64,000 nucleotides of DNA from Eutreptiella sp. 'Long Island Sound 2002' (taxonomy: Eukaryota; Euglenozoa; Euglenophyceae; Eutreptiales; Eutreptiaceae). Positions 9,338-18,631 of this stretch are shown piece by piece; the first letter of the stretch is position 1; every line of letters begins with the position of its first letter. Below the pieces are notes generated by a model that did not search any database, was not told where the DNA came from, and worked only from the letters and a program-made list of their open reading frames with translations. The translations under genes and the position numbers were made by a program. Location of the stretch: assembly GCA_964036045.1 (NCBI GenBank), contig OZ038391.1:44775621-44839620 (forward strand). Reading direction: 5' to 3'.

Positions 9338-12150
9338 GAAGAAAAGTATTGTACAGCAACACATCAGGATATGTACACATGGGGTTAAGACTGGACTGGG
9401 GTAAGGGCAGCACAGGACAATAGACACTCAGTCCCAACTCGTATCCCAATCCCAGGTCCGACCCTCCCAGTGGCTGGTGGGGGCGGGGGCTCAAACACAA
9501 CCCATGCCCTGCTCAGTCCGGACCCTGAAACCCTGCCAATAGGGGGGATGTTCCGCCCAGCCACAGGCGAGTTCCTGGGAACCAAGGGGCTCCAAGGCCT
9601 ACCGACAGTGGCTCCCCATGCTCCCTTAACGGCAGGTCACAACTCACCTCTGAGCCAGAGATATGGCCCCGCCATTATCCCCTAGGAGCTGGTAGCTGAA
9701 AATGGGCTGTTTCAGCCCAAACTGATACTAGCTCAAAAATCTCCAAAATTTACCCTCCTCCGGACCCGCCAGAGGTAGGGACAAGGCAACTGACCCTATG
9801 TTCTTCGAGTACGAACTCCCTGGAGCCCTCACCCAACCTGGTTCCCTCTGAGGTCCCGGCATCAGGGCACCATGGGTTCGTCAAGTGGGGTCATGAGGGC
9901 AAAATCACCAAAATCGGCGTCATTCCCACGTGTGGCTTGCCCGGCCTGGGCAAGGCCAATGGCACACAGGATAGGAGGCAGGACCTAGGACTTCTATCTG
10001 AGTGTACAACTTGCAATTAGGTTCGGGCTCCCCATGGGCATAGAGATATGGGGCCGCCAATTGACCACATGTGGGGGGTGAAATTGGGGTCCCAAAAGGG
10101 GGTCATTTTGGCTACTCAAAATGAGCCAAAATTCGGGGGTGCTCCCAATAGTATATCTCCACGCCGGCTTGGAGATCGGATCTGCCATTCCATACGCGAT
10201 CCACCCGGAGTCCAACGGAGACTCCCATGCCCTTGGCTCTCAAAGATCTCCATGCCACTAGGCGTGGAGACGATTCCAATTGGGTCCACAAATGCCAAAA
10301 TGGCAAAATTGTCCACACTCACTTTGGGCTAGCACCTTAACGAAGGTGGCTCCGCTTCGCCAACGTGGTGTCTGAACCATGGGGACCAATATAAATAACA
10401 CCCATGTCATATATGGTCCATTGGTCCATGCATCCGGCGTGCACAGGGGGCTGAACATAGTGCACGGCGGGCAGAAAATATGGAAAATTGCTCAAAATGG
10501 CCGAAAATGCGCACACTCATGGTTGGGGCAAATGAGGTACATGCCCGACTTGGACCCGAGTGTGCCATAGGATTGGTATCAAGTCATATGTGTCCAACAT
10601 ATCTTTTGGGCGTCGCCCAACTCCCCCGGTTTTGGTAATGGCAGGGTCGCCAAGTGAGCCCATGATTTGGGATAGTCCCAAATCGCCAACATGGCGGCCA
10701 CGGTATGCCAAGCCCAAGGGGAGTTATTCGCCGGGTCCAAGATATGTTGGGCACCGAAGTATGTACCCTCATAACATATTTGGATCATGATGTCAATTGA
10801 GCGCAACGTTGAGATACACGGTCGTCACTTGACATCATGACGGGCAAAAAACAGCAAAATTGGCAAAAAGACACGCAAAAGTGCCTTGAAAAGTGCCAAA
10901 ATATATTATAATATCTTCGGCTTGGATTGAGTAGTCGACCAATCCTTCTAAACACAATGACTTGACACCAATGACCTTTGATTCCACTTATGTGCTCCAC
11001 TTGGGGCGCTTTGGAAGGTCGCGCGCGCTGCCTCCCAAGTGGGCACATGCAAAAAAGGAATATTGCAAAAAACACACCTTGCTCGCAACGCATCGCTTCG
11101 GGAGCGCTCCACAAGCGTCCCTTCACGAAGGTTAGGCTTGCGAGTGTTGGTTGGGAGTACAATGAAGGGCCTCGTGCGATATGGGGTCCATTGGCGGGTT
11201 AGTCTTCGAATGGTGCACCCGCCAAATGGGCACGCGATATGACACCAAATATGGCATATAACCCTACCCACGCCTTCTACACCCAACCTAGTGGCCTAGA
11301 ACCAAAGTATGCCTATATTCTAATGTAACTTTGGTCCCTTAACACGCATGCAAGTGCTTTGGTCGAAAATCGACATCCTTTCGGAAAGCCGAATTTTAGC
11401 ATGCACGCAAAATATATTGCCAATATGTATATGGGGATCATATATGCACTATCCGGGGAAGACAAGTGATATGCCCCGGATGTAGAGGCAAGCAAGGGTG
11501 GGACAAACGCCAACTCAACATACTTCTACACGTACTTGGACGCCAAGTACGTGAAAAAGCGCGCTTCTTGGAGAACACTCAAAATGAATAACCCTTTGGG
11601 CCTATTGAGTTGGGATCCTTTGGCCTCATCCTATGACTATGGGGGGCAAAACCTCATACACAGTGCCTATGAGGCACGTTAGTTCGCTCTTGGGCGCTTG
11701 AACGCTCGTAGCCCTTGTTATTCCACTTGGGGGTTCAAGGCGCCTTCGGCTGCCCAGATTTCATGGGAAAAATCTGGGACGCGATCCGTTATATTAAGGA
11801 AAAAATTGCGGATCACTCGAAGACTGTTTCAGTCTTAACTTCAAGAAGGATCCCTTTACAGAACTATCTAATGCAGTCCACGGAACAGGCGACGACAGGC
11901 GGCGCGACTGCGGCGTCTTTCCGACAATTAGAAATCGTGGTAGAAATCGGGTATTTCACCGATTTCCGACCTAAAATCGCCTAAGACAATAAAGTTATGG
12001 TAATTCTACCTTGATTTATTGGATAAGGATCGGATTCCAGATCCCGCGGATTAGAGAACAGGGATATCCGGTGACAGCCGGTGTCAACGGCTTCCGCACG
12101 GGTGTGACGGCTCACAGGCCTCCGGGCCATGGGCCATGGGTTCTGGGTAC

Positions 12151-12683
12151 TGAAGCGGTAGCGTGGGGGCCCGCCGCGTTGGCCCTTGAAGACCCTGAAA
12201 ATGCAACATAGCACAAAAATCAGGCTTCAACCATGACTCCGGTCAGCGGTGTTATCTTCTCGATTTCGATCGCGTTGGGAGTCCATTTGACCACTTTTTA
12301 TACAAATCTTTCCAGGATTTTTGCCGCATGGCAGGATTAGTCCTGGCTACATGGTCTCTGGAAGGCGCAGAAGGAAAATTGATTAAATTATTGCGAAAAT
12401 CTATAAAATTAACTATAAAAATCACCATTTCCCATTCTGGGATTACGCCTCTGCTGAGGTCATTTTTGCGCCTGCGGAGACCTGTAGCCAGGACTAATCC
12501 TGCCATGCGGCAAAAATCCTGGAAAGATTTGTATAAAAAGTGGTCAAATGGACTCCCAACGCGATCGAAATCGAGAAGATAACACCGCTGACCGGAGTCA
12601 TGGTTGAAGCCTGATTTTTGTGCTATGTTGCATTTTCAGGGTCTTCAAGGGCCAACGCGGCGGGCCCCCACGCTACCGCTTCA
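12151..12683. repeat. Long inverted repeat, arms about 200 bp
   Basis: 12151 to about 12348 is the reverse complement of about 12484-12683, beginning TGAAGCGGTAGCG and ending CGCTACCGCTTCA. The loop is about 135 bp and AT-rich. The right arm lies within the LTR core of the nested element; the left arm is the extra segment found only on this side. Confidence 0.85.
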
Positions 12684-12954
12684 AAATCTTTCCATTATAA
12701 ACAGTTAAACTGGCGGTTACGGTAAAGTCGCGAACCAACCGCCAGCAGTCAAAACAGTGAGTATCGGAACGGAAGCATAGAAATTGACGGAAACAATATG
12801 AAAATAAAACCCTGTTGATTCCTGATATTCTGATACACAAATCTCCGCTGGCGGTGCATCGGTTGCCGATGCGGGGCTTCACGTGCATGGGGTTAGTGGA
12901 CCGGAGACCGGTTATATGCCGTAACCTGGCCATGGGGTTCTGGGTACCGCTTCA
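12510..12954 (-). repeat. 3' LTR core of the nested element
   Basis: 445 bp, matching 13225-13669 base for base over all stretches I compared. In the sense direction it starts TGAAGCGGTACCC and follows a polypurine tract at 12955-12965. Confidence 0.78.
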
Positions 12955-12965
12955 CCCCCCTCCTT
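12955..12965 (-). other. Polypurine tract of the nested element
   Basis: The sense strand AAGGAGGGGGG directly precedes the 3' LTR. The same 11 bases occupy the same position in the element at 16531-18405. Confidence 0.7.
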
Positions 12966-13224
12966 AGAGCAAACCCTGGGGGGGGCTCGATAACACCCAC
13001 GCATGGCAGCGGGTACCCAGGACCACTCCCTGAAAGGGGGGGGGGTGTCACATCTTCACTTCAGTAAGTCACAGTAAGATAGGTATCCCACAGTGGGATG
13101 GGTATGCTGCTGTAACAGCCCGTAGCACATGTATAGTATCAAGTATCAAGTCCCGGGTCCTGGCGGCGATTGTTCGGCATCCAAAGGACCCGTTAACCCA
13201 TACCAGGCGCACCGGGTGCCGGCT

Positions 13225-13669
13225 GCAAAAATCCTGGAAAGATTTGTATAAAAAGTGGTCAAATGGACTCCCAACGCGATCGAAATCGAGAAGATAACAC
13301 CGCTGACCGGAGTCATGGTTGAAGCCTGATTTTTGTGCTATGTTGCATTTTCAGGGTCTTCAAGGGCCAACGCGGCGGGCCCCCACGCTACCGCTTCAAA
13401 ATCTTTCCATTATAAACAGTTAAACTGGCGGTTACGGTAAAGTCGCGAACCAACCGCCAGCAGTCAAAACAGTGAGTATCGGAACGGAAGCATAGAAATT
13501 GACGGAAACAATATGAAAATAAAACCCTGTTGATTCCTGATATTCTGATACACAAATCTCCGCTGGCGGTGCATCGGTTGCCGATGCGGGGCTTCACGTG
13601 CATGGGGTTAGTGGACCGGAGACCGGTTATATGCCGTAACCTGGCCATGGGGTTCTGGGTACCGCTTCA
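13225..13669 (-). repeat. 5' LTR of the nested element
   Basis: 445 bp copy of 12510-12954. In the sense direction it runs from TGAAGCGG to a terminal TTTTTGCA and is followed by GTAC on its outer side. Confidence 0.78.
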
Positions 13670-13684
13670 GTACCGCTTCACTAC

Positions 13685-14417
13685 CAGCAGTGATGTCATA
13701 CCCCAATTTTAGCCATTTTAGCCCTTGATAGGGGCAAATACCCATTAATGACCACCCAATTCACTTCTGAAACTTTTTTTTTTGTGTTCCGCGACCCCAA
13801 AGTAGGGGGGGGGGTCCCCACACCCCACCCCAAGCCCCCCCCGGTGACCCTGCACCCTGGTAGACACATTAGTAAACATATGCCATTAATAAATACATTT
13901 TCATTTTACTTCACGTGGTAATCTTTAAATGTATAAATGTTACTGAAGAGACTGTAGTTTCATGCGTGAGGCCTAAATTACGCATGAGGAACAATATTTT
14001 TTCAGTGTTGTTTGCGCGAGGCCTCGCGCAATAGAGGTCATGAGCGCGCATAGAAACAGAAAATGAGCAGACCTACCAACTACACAGCATGTCCTTTCCT
14101 TTTGATGCGGCGCTGCTGATGGCCGGCCCTACAGGTCCCGCCGGCATCTCTAGTTTTCATACTGTGTTCACCGCTGACTTCACTGCCCAACAGCGATGGT
14201 AGCGCGCCGCAACAGGCTACGGCAGTTAGGACTAACCAACTAAATGTGGCACCAATCAGACAGTTACAGTAAACCGAAAATGGTGCATGCGACCAGCGAA
14301 TCATTGAATAATTGGTCGCGCGAAAATTGTGTGACAGGTCAACGCTTCACGCACGAAAGTCTTTTGAACAACGATATGTAGGAAGATTCATTTACGCAAT
14401 TTTTTCTCACAGTAACA
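13685..14417. other. Intergenic stretch
   Basis: Low-complexity and AT-rich DNA. It holds a G run (13806-13815), C runs and one copy of the 20 bp palindrome at 14012-14031. No gene recognised. It would be the upstream region of the ORF at 14418. Confidence 0.5.
14012..14031. repeat. 20 bp perfect palindrome, copy 1
   Basis: TTGCGCGAGGCCTCGCGCAA is self-complementary over its full length. A second identical copy is at 15934-15953. Confidence 0.9.
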
Positions 14418-15008
14418 ATGCCCCTGCGCAAAGTGTCGGACCTCGAGAAAACAATGGTAGCGGCATCTGGAGTATTCCGCAATGTCTGCTCAGAGGAACC
14501 GACGTATCACACGGCAGAAGAATTGTGGGAAGGGCTAAAGCATGGGGACGAGGACGCTCGATTGCTGTTTGTGTTTTTTCTGCATCTGCGCAAAAAAGAA
14601 AGGACGCGTTGCAGCGTTGAAAAGGCAATCGCGGCAGAGGGCAAGAGATGGGTTGGTGTTCTAATAGAGGAGGCTTGGCACCCTTATTTGTTGATGCGCG
14701 ACCGCGCAGTTCCGTATCAGGGAAAACCAAAGTCTGTTGTTGCGATAGAGGGGAGCAGGGTGCAACGGCGCATTTCAGCAAGGTCAGGTCTATTGCGTTA
14801 CACAGTACAACGCCAGGTTCTCCAGGTCCAGGCACTACAGGCGCTAGCATTGCTGATGCTCCAGGCGCCGTCTTCGCGTCGGTGTCCTCCTTCTTTGTGT
14901 CCATACTCGCCCTTCTTGCTCAAGACAGTCCTCGGCGCGCTGGGTGTACGGTACGGGGTTGCTGCCGGCACGCAGGGGCTGTCTGCCTCGGCTACCAAAA
15001 AGTTTTAA
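14418..15008 (+). CDS. Hypothetical protein, possibly first exon of a split gene
   Basis: A 196-codon ORF starts at ATG 14418. The first 110 residues look protein-like, with balanced charge and helical segments: TAEELWEGLKHGDEDARLL, FLHLRKKERTRCSVEKAIAA and KRWVGVLIEEAWHPYLLMRD. After about 14700 this frame becomes low-quality, while the frame beginning at 14648 looks better (FFVSILALLAQDS, then a hydrophobic stretch FFQLFVVPLLLLAAGVGFLL at about 15020-15080). That pattern would fit an intron or frameshift between 14700 and 14790, giving a product with a C-terminal membrane segment. No family recognised. Confidence 0.35.
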   Translation: MPLRKVSDLEKTMVAASGVFRNVCSEEPTYHTAEELWEGLKHGDEDARLLFVFFLHLRKKERTRCSVEKAIAAEGKRWVGVLIEEAWHPYLLMRDRAVPYQGKPKSVVAIEGSRVQRRISARSGLLRYTVQRQVLQVQALQALALLMLQAPSSRRCPPSLCPYSPFLLKTVLGALGVRYGVAAGTQGLSASATKKF

Positions 15009-15438
15009 AAGAGTTCTTTCAACTCTTTGTTGTACCTCTTCTGCTGCTTGCTGCTGGTGTAGGGTTCCTGCTGCTTGTTTTTGATGAAGAAAATGTTTTG
15101 TTATTGAAATACAAACACCCCAGGATAACCCAATGCCAGAGATAAGCAAGTAGAGTTCAAAACAGGATCAAAGCATAGAAGGGCTGCAGTCAAATGAGTT
15201 AGATGCAAAGAGATATTAGCAAAGGAAACTCACAATAACTACAACAGATAGACAATCGATGCAACTCAGAAATATTTTACATGATTGAGAAAAACTGATT
15301 GGAAAACTGCCTGAAGGGCTCACACTCTCCATAGTGCCATCTTGAGATGTGCGCTCTTTGTTTTTGGGTCCCATAGGTGCTGAGGTGGCATCGCGTGTGG
15401 TGCTGGGGTCACTGGCATGTCACATAGGGACTTCCTAC

Positions 15439-15525
15439 TTAGCTAGGCTGACTCGGTATTGAACCCAGGACCTCTCAAAAAGAGGTACCCCAGCCCCCCA
15501 GGGTGCATACCACTAGGATAGCTAA
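15439..15525 (-). repeat. tRNA-like sequence, probable SINE head
   Basis: The minus strand has an A-box-like TAGCTATCCTAGTGG and a B-box-like GGTCCTGGGTTCAATACC at polymerase III promoter spacing. The ends TTAGCTA and TAGCTAA are perfectly complementary, like a 7 bp acceptor stem. The interval between T-arm and acceptor is about 6 nt too long and the D stem is poor, so this is not a functional tRNA. A tRNA-derived SINE or a tRNA pseudogene fits better. Its downstream body would run to lower coordinates. Confidence 0.4.
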
Positions 15526-15933
15526 GAATTCATGAAAAAACATAGATAAATCCATAGGCTCTGAATCCATGTCAGCGCCTCAGTCAGTCCAGGCAAAGAT
15601 GTTTTAGTTCACATTTTTTGGGGATTAAGGGGTCCCCACAACATCCTCATTGAGTGTTTGGTTCTATAGGTCAAAATGTGTTATCACCCATTTTGGTTAG
15701 GCCAATACTAAGACAAAAATGCAGGATAACTTAGAGCCTCTCTAATGCAACTAAGGTCTACTCCAAAGCAATGCAAAAACACTTTTTCTTACTAAAAGTA
15801 TCTTCTTCGTTTGTTGTGATATATTATGCACGAGGGCTCGCGCTAGTCATTGTTCTTCGACGACCTTTTTGCTGTCACTTTGTCCGGCACGTTTCACCCT
15901 GTGATACATTTTACTGCGTTGTTGTGTTGCTGT

Positions 15934-15953
15934 TTGCGCGAGGCCTCGCGCAA
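15934..15953. repeat. 20 bp perfect palindrome, copy 2
   Basis: Identical to 14012-14031. Flanks are also alike (TGTT before, GAGG shortly after), so it is a direct repeat of about 29 bp. Confidence 0.9.
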
Positions 15954-16530
15954 AGGAGGATGTCAAAAAATGCTTCTTGTAGTGCTGCGTGCAACATGTA
16001 TTTCAAAAATTGTCTTTGGAAACAATTAAGAGTTGATGGGCATTTTCATACGAAAGCACAAATGTTAGACGAAAGAAAAAGTCATGGTTTTCCGGGAAAA
16101 GCAGTGGATTTTTAGCGAGATAAAATATTTCTTGGTGGATTCGGTTCCGTCAGAAACAAACCAAAACTGTTCAAGTAATCAATTTTTGACTACATTATGA
16201 GGCTCCTTGTTTTCGGGCCTCCCAAAGAACCATTTTTCCCAGGTGCTGCCGTCAGGCACTTTTGGGGCTTGTTTTGACCCTGCAACTTGAGCCGCCTAAG
16301 CCTATGTTCACCTTCGCTCAGAAAACATGCAAAGGATGGTCTTGATTTCACTCTTGATTTTCCAATGAAGCGTATAACGTGCTGACTCCATTTTCCTCCG
16401 TATGGGGTCACAAATTAAGTATGTTTTTGGATTGTAAGGAAGCAAACAAGATGAGAACTTTTGGGTCGATTGATTATCATAAATGTACCAAGTTAGAAGC
16501 GCCCTTAGCGACAGCGATGATGGGGACTAG

Positions 16531-17089
16531 TGAAGCGGGTTGCTGGGGGTCACGCTAGACACCCTCCTTGACACCGCCGGCCTTGTTGCCTTTTGCCCGA
16601 GCTCCGCTGCTTTCAGTCAACTGATCGAAAACCCTTCGCCGTTGCGATGTCGATTTTTGACCAAATACTCCTTTTGCATTTTCTCCAAAACTCGTGAACC
16701 AGTCCAGTTTCGTGAAAACCCTCCAACACTGTCCTCCATCAGCATAAGACACGGAGCATGAAGACCTTTTGAAGCAGATTTGGCTCAGTGTTGCACAAAT
16801 TCTTGTACGGGCCTTGTCCACCCTGACACATTCTGAGCTGCAAAATGCAGGGAGGACAGAATGTAATAATAAAATGCATAAAAACACACAAGGTATTTAC
16901 ACTGCACTGTCAACAGGCGACATGTGCCCTTTTTTCTGTGATCTGACGCTGGCACGGGGATTACGCGTCCCATTTTGCGGCGCCTGCGGCTCGGCCTGCC
17001 GGTCTGTTGCCGGCCTGCCGACGATCTGTTGCCGAGCCTCTCAATAAGCCACTTGGTGGCCAGCAGGGAGGCATACCGAATCTGCGTCA
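16531..17089 (-). repeat. 3' LTR of the small retroelement
   Basis: 559 bp. Preceded in the sense direction by the polypurine tract and followed by CTAG. Confidence 0.85.
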
Positions 17090-17100
17090 CCCCCCTCCTT
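17090..17100 (-). other. Polypurine tract
   Basis: AAGGAGGGGGG in the sense strand, directly before the LTR. Same bases as at 12955-12965. Confidence 0.72.
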
Positions 17101-17846
17101 AAAAGCTTTGTGTGGCGCTATGCAAACACACATAGCTCCAGGAAGAGGCAAGGCACACTGCTTACGCTCGACCTGTATGGAAAAAAAATTCGACTGGATA
17201 CCCCATGACCCGAAGGTACACGGCTAACCACCTTGCCCAGTATGCACCAAGCACGGGTACAGAAACCCAGCGGCACTGCGCAGAGCCAAGGTGTCACTCA
17301 AGCCATCTCCTGGCAGCCAGGGCGCGACTAAAATCGGCCCGGCTATATATGCGCCCATCTGGGCCATACACGCACAGATGCTAAAAAAAACCTTAACAGA
17401 TCTTATTACCCAGTCCATTCTCCGTGCGAGTCTCAACCAGTGCCCTGATACACTGGTCCTTCCTCTGTGTCTTGGGCCATCGTACCCCGTCGTATCGAAG
17501 CGTAGACCCCAGGTCTTGACATCGGCCGCACGCTCCGTGGCCTTCAACTGGAATCCCACGTCCAGTCCTTCCTCTGTGCTTTGGCGCGGCTCCAACAAAT
17601 TGGTACACCTCGCTGGGACTTGAGATCGATCGTGCTGCGTCGTACTTGACGCTGGTGCACTGCCGAACTTGCTCGGACTTCGCACGCGTTGCTACAGCAC
17701 TGCCAACGCTGGCACGTGCTCGTCGTCGACCGTGGCGCCTGTCTGGGACCTTCGCTGGCGCTGCCGCGATCTGCCGCAAACCCTGATCGTCTCGGCATGT
17801 TTCCACGTAAGGGCTGGGACGGGCGGACGTCGGAGTACAAGAATTT

Positions 17847-18405
17847 TGAAGCGGGTTGCTGGGGGTCACGCTAGACACCCTCCTTGACACCGCCGGCCTT
17901 GTTGCCTTTTGCCCGAGCTCCGCTGCTTTCAGTCAACTGATCGAAAACCCTTCGCCGTTGCGATGTCGATTTTTGACCAAATACTCCTTTTGCATTTTCT
18001 CCAAAACTCGTGAACCAGTCCAGTTTCGTGAAAACCCTCCAACACTGTCCTCCATCAGCATAAGACACGGAGCATGAAGACCTTTTGAAGCAGATTTGGC
18101 TCAGTGTTGCACAAATTCTTGTACGGGCCTTGTCCACCCTGACACATTCTGAGCTGCAAAATGCAGGGAGGAGAGAATGTAATAATAAAATGCATAAAAA
18201 CACACAAGGTATTTACACTGCACTGTCAACAGGCGACATGTGCCCTTTTTTCTGTGATCTGACGCTGGCACGGGGATTACGCGTCCCATTTTGCGGCGCC
18301 TGCGGCTCGGCCTGCCGGTCTGTTGCCGGCCTGCCGACGATCTGTTGCCGAGCCTCTCAATAAGCCACTTGGTGGCCAGCAGGGAGGCATACTGAATCTG
18401 CGTCA
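17847..18405 (-). repeat. 5' LTR of the small retroelement
   Basis: 559 bp copy of 16531-17089, with a few substitutions (for example GGACAGAA against GGAGAGAA). Confidence 0.85.
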
Positions 18406-18631
18406 CTAGAATGTTGAAGAGGAGTATGCTGACGACATCTACATCGTGGATAAAATTAGAGAAACAATTGATAACCCCCAACAACATGTTTGAATCCAAA
18501 AAGTCAAAAAAGATGTGGGATGACTTCTTGGAACACGGTGAAGCTTGTAAAGAATTAAGCCCCCACCCCCACTTATAACCCCCCCCCCCACGTATAACCC
18601 ACCCCCCGGGAGATTTGTGCCACCAAGGGAC

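Larger units (their letters stand above)
12151..13669 (-). mobile_element. Small non-autonomous LTR element nested in the element A LTR
   Basis: A 445 bp direct repeat (12510-12954 and 13225-13669) flanks a 270 bp non-coding interior. In the minus orientation the interior ends in the polypurine tract AAGGAGGGGGG immediately before an LTR starting TGAAGCGG, which sets the strand. The whole unit is bounded by a 4 bp duplication, GTAC (12147-12150 and 13670-13673). The left-hand LTR copy is longer than the other: an extra 359 bp (12151-12509) creates an inverted repeat with the LTR interior. The LTR shares a block with the element B LTR (for example CGCCAGCGGAGATTT and TCAGGAATCAACAGGGTTTT). No coding capacity. 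Confidence 0.72.
1..13680 (-). mobile_element. Ty3/gypsy chromovirus, element A (partial, 5' part)
   Basis: This LTR retrotransposon is read right to left. A 5' LTR (about 9337-13680) is followed by an accessory ORF, gag, a UAG codon and pol with protease, RT and RNase H. The integrase and 3' LTR would lie left of the window. Its relation to element B (18632-35741) is clear from shared gag, RT and RNase H motifs and gene order. It carries two later insertions: a hAT element at 3296-4505 and a small LTR element at 12151-13669. Lesions seen are a TAG nonsense codon at 56-58, a one-base shift near 5494-5498, and the hAT insertion. The copy is therefore probably inactive. The right end, CGCTTCA at 13674-13680, matches the LTR end of the nested element; the following CTAC could be its 4 bp target duplication, but the partner lies outside the window. 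Confidence 0.85.
9337..13680 (-). repeat. Probable 5' LTR of element A, interrupted by a nested LTR element
   Basis: This is AT-richer, non-coding sequence with the same character as the element B LTRs. In the sense direction it begins at 13680 with TGAAGCGGTAC, is interrupted at 13673/12150 by the nested element, and continues to about 9337. No long ORF is credible here. The 5' terminus is supported because the 7 bp tail at 13674-13680, joined to 12150, recreates the LTR end seen in the nested element (TCTGGGTACCGCTTCA). The inner boundary is uncertain. The matching 3' LTR lies outside the window, so LTR status is inferred. Confidence 0.5.
15150..16350. other. Non-coding stretch
   Basis: AT-rich sequence without a credible ORF. 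It holds a tRNA-like SINE head on the minus strand (15439-15525) and the second copy of the 20 bp palindrome (15934-15953). Confidence 0.5.
16531..18405 (-). mobile_element. Complete non-autonomous LTR retroelement (TRIM/LARD-like)
   Basis: Two 559 bp LTRs (16531-17089 and 17847-18405) differ at only a few positions and flank a 757 bp interior. In the minus orientation each LTR begins TGACGCAG and ends CCGCTTCA. The AAGGAGGGGGG polypurine tract lies just before the left LTR (17090-17100), so the element reads right to left. A CTAG target duplication sits at 16527-16530 and 18406-18409. The interior has GC-rich open frames on the minus strand (up to 165 codons near 17393-17890) but no gag, RT or integrase motif. 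It must rely on proteins from an autonomous element, plausibly the chromoviruses here. Confidence 0.82.
16358..18578 (+). pseudogene. Possible coding fragment split by the 16531-18405 element
   Basis: If the LTR element and one CTAG are removed, a frame of about 115 codons stays open from 16358 across the insertion point to a TAA at 18576. It includes SNEAYNVLTPFSSVWGHKLS before the insertion and KKSKKMWDDFLEHGEACKEL after it. Composition is protein-like. The frame is closed by two TGA codons just upstream and ends beside the element B insertion. No family recognised; it could be a transposon remnant. Confidence 0.25.

Noticed and set aside
12328-12582. Two identical 84-codon ORFs on opposite strands (12252-12506 and 12328-12582)
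   Set aside because: They come from the arms of the long inverted repeat and are not genes.
15439-15525. Functional tRNA gene
   Set aside because: Acceptor ends pair, but the T-arm to acceptor distance and D stem do not fit a working tRNA.
16769-18363. Repeated ORFs of 73-110 codons in the 16.5 and 17.9 kb copies
   Set aside because: They lie wholly in LTR sequence and repeat only because the LTRs do.
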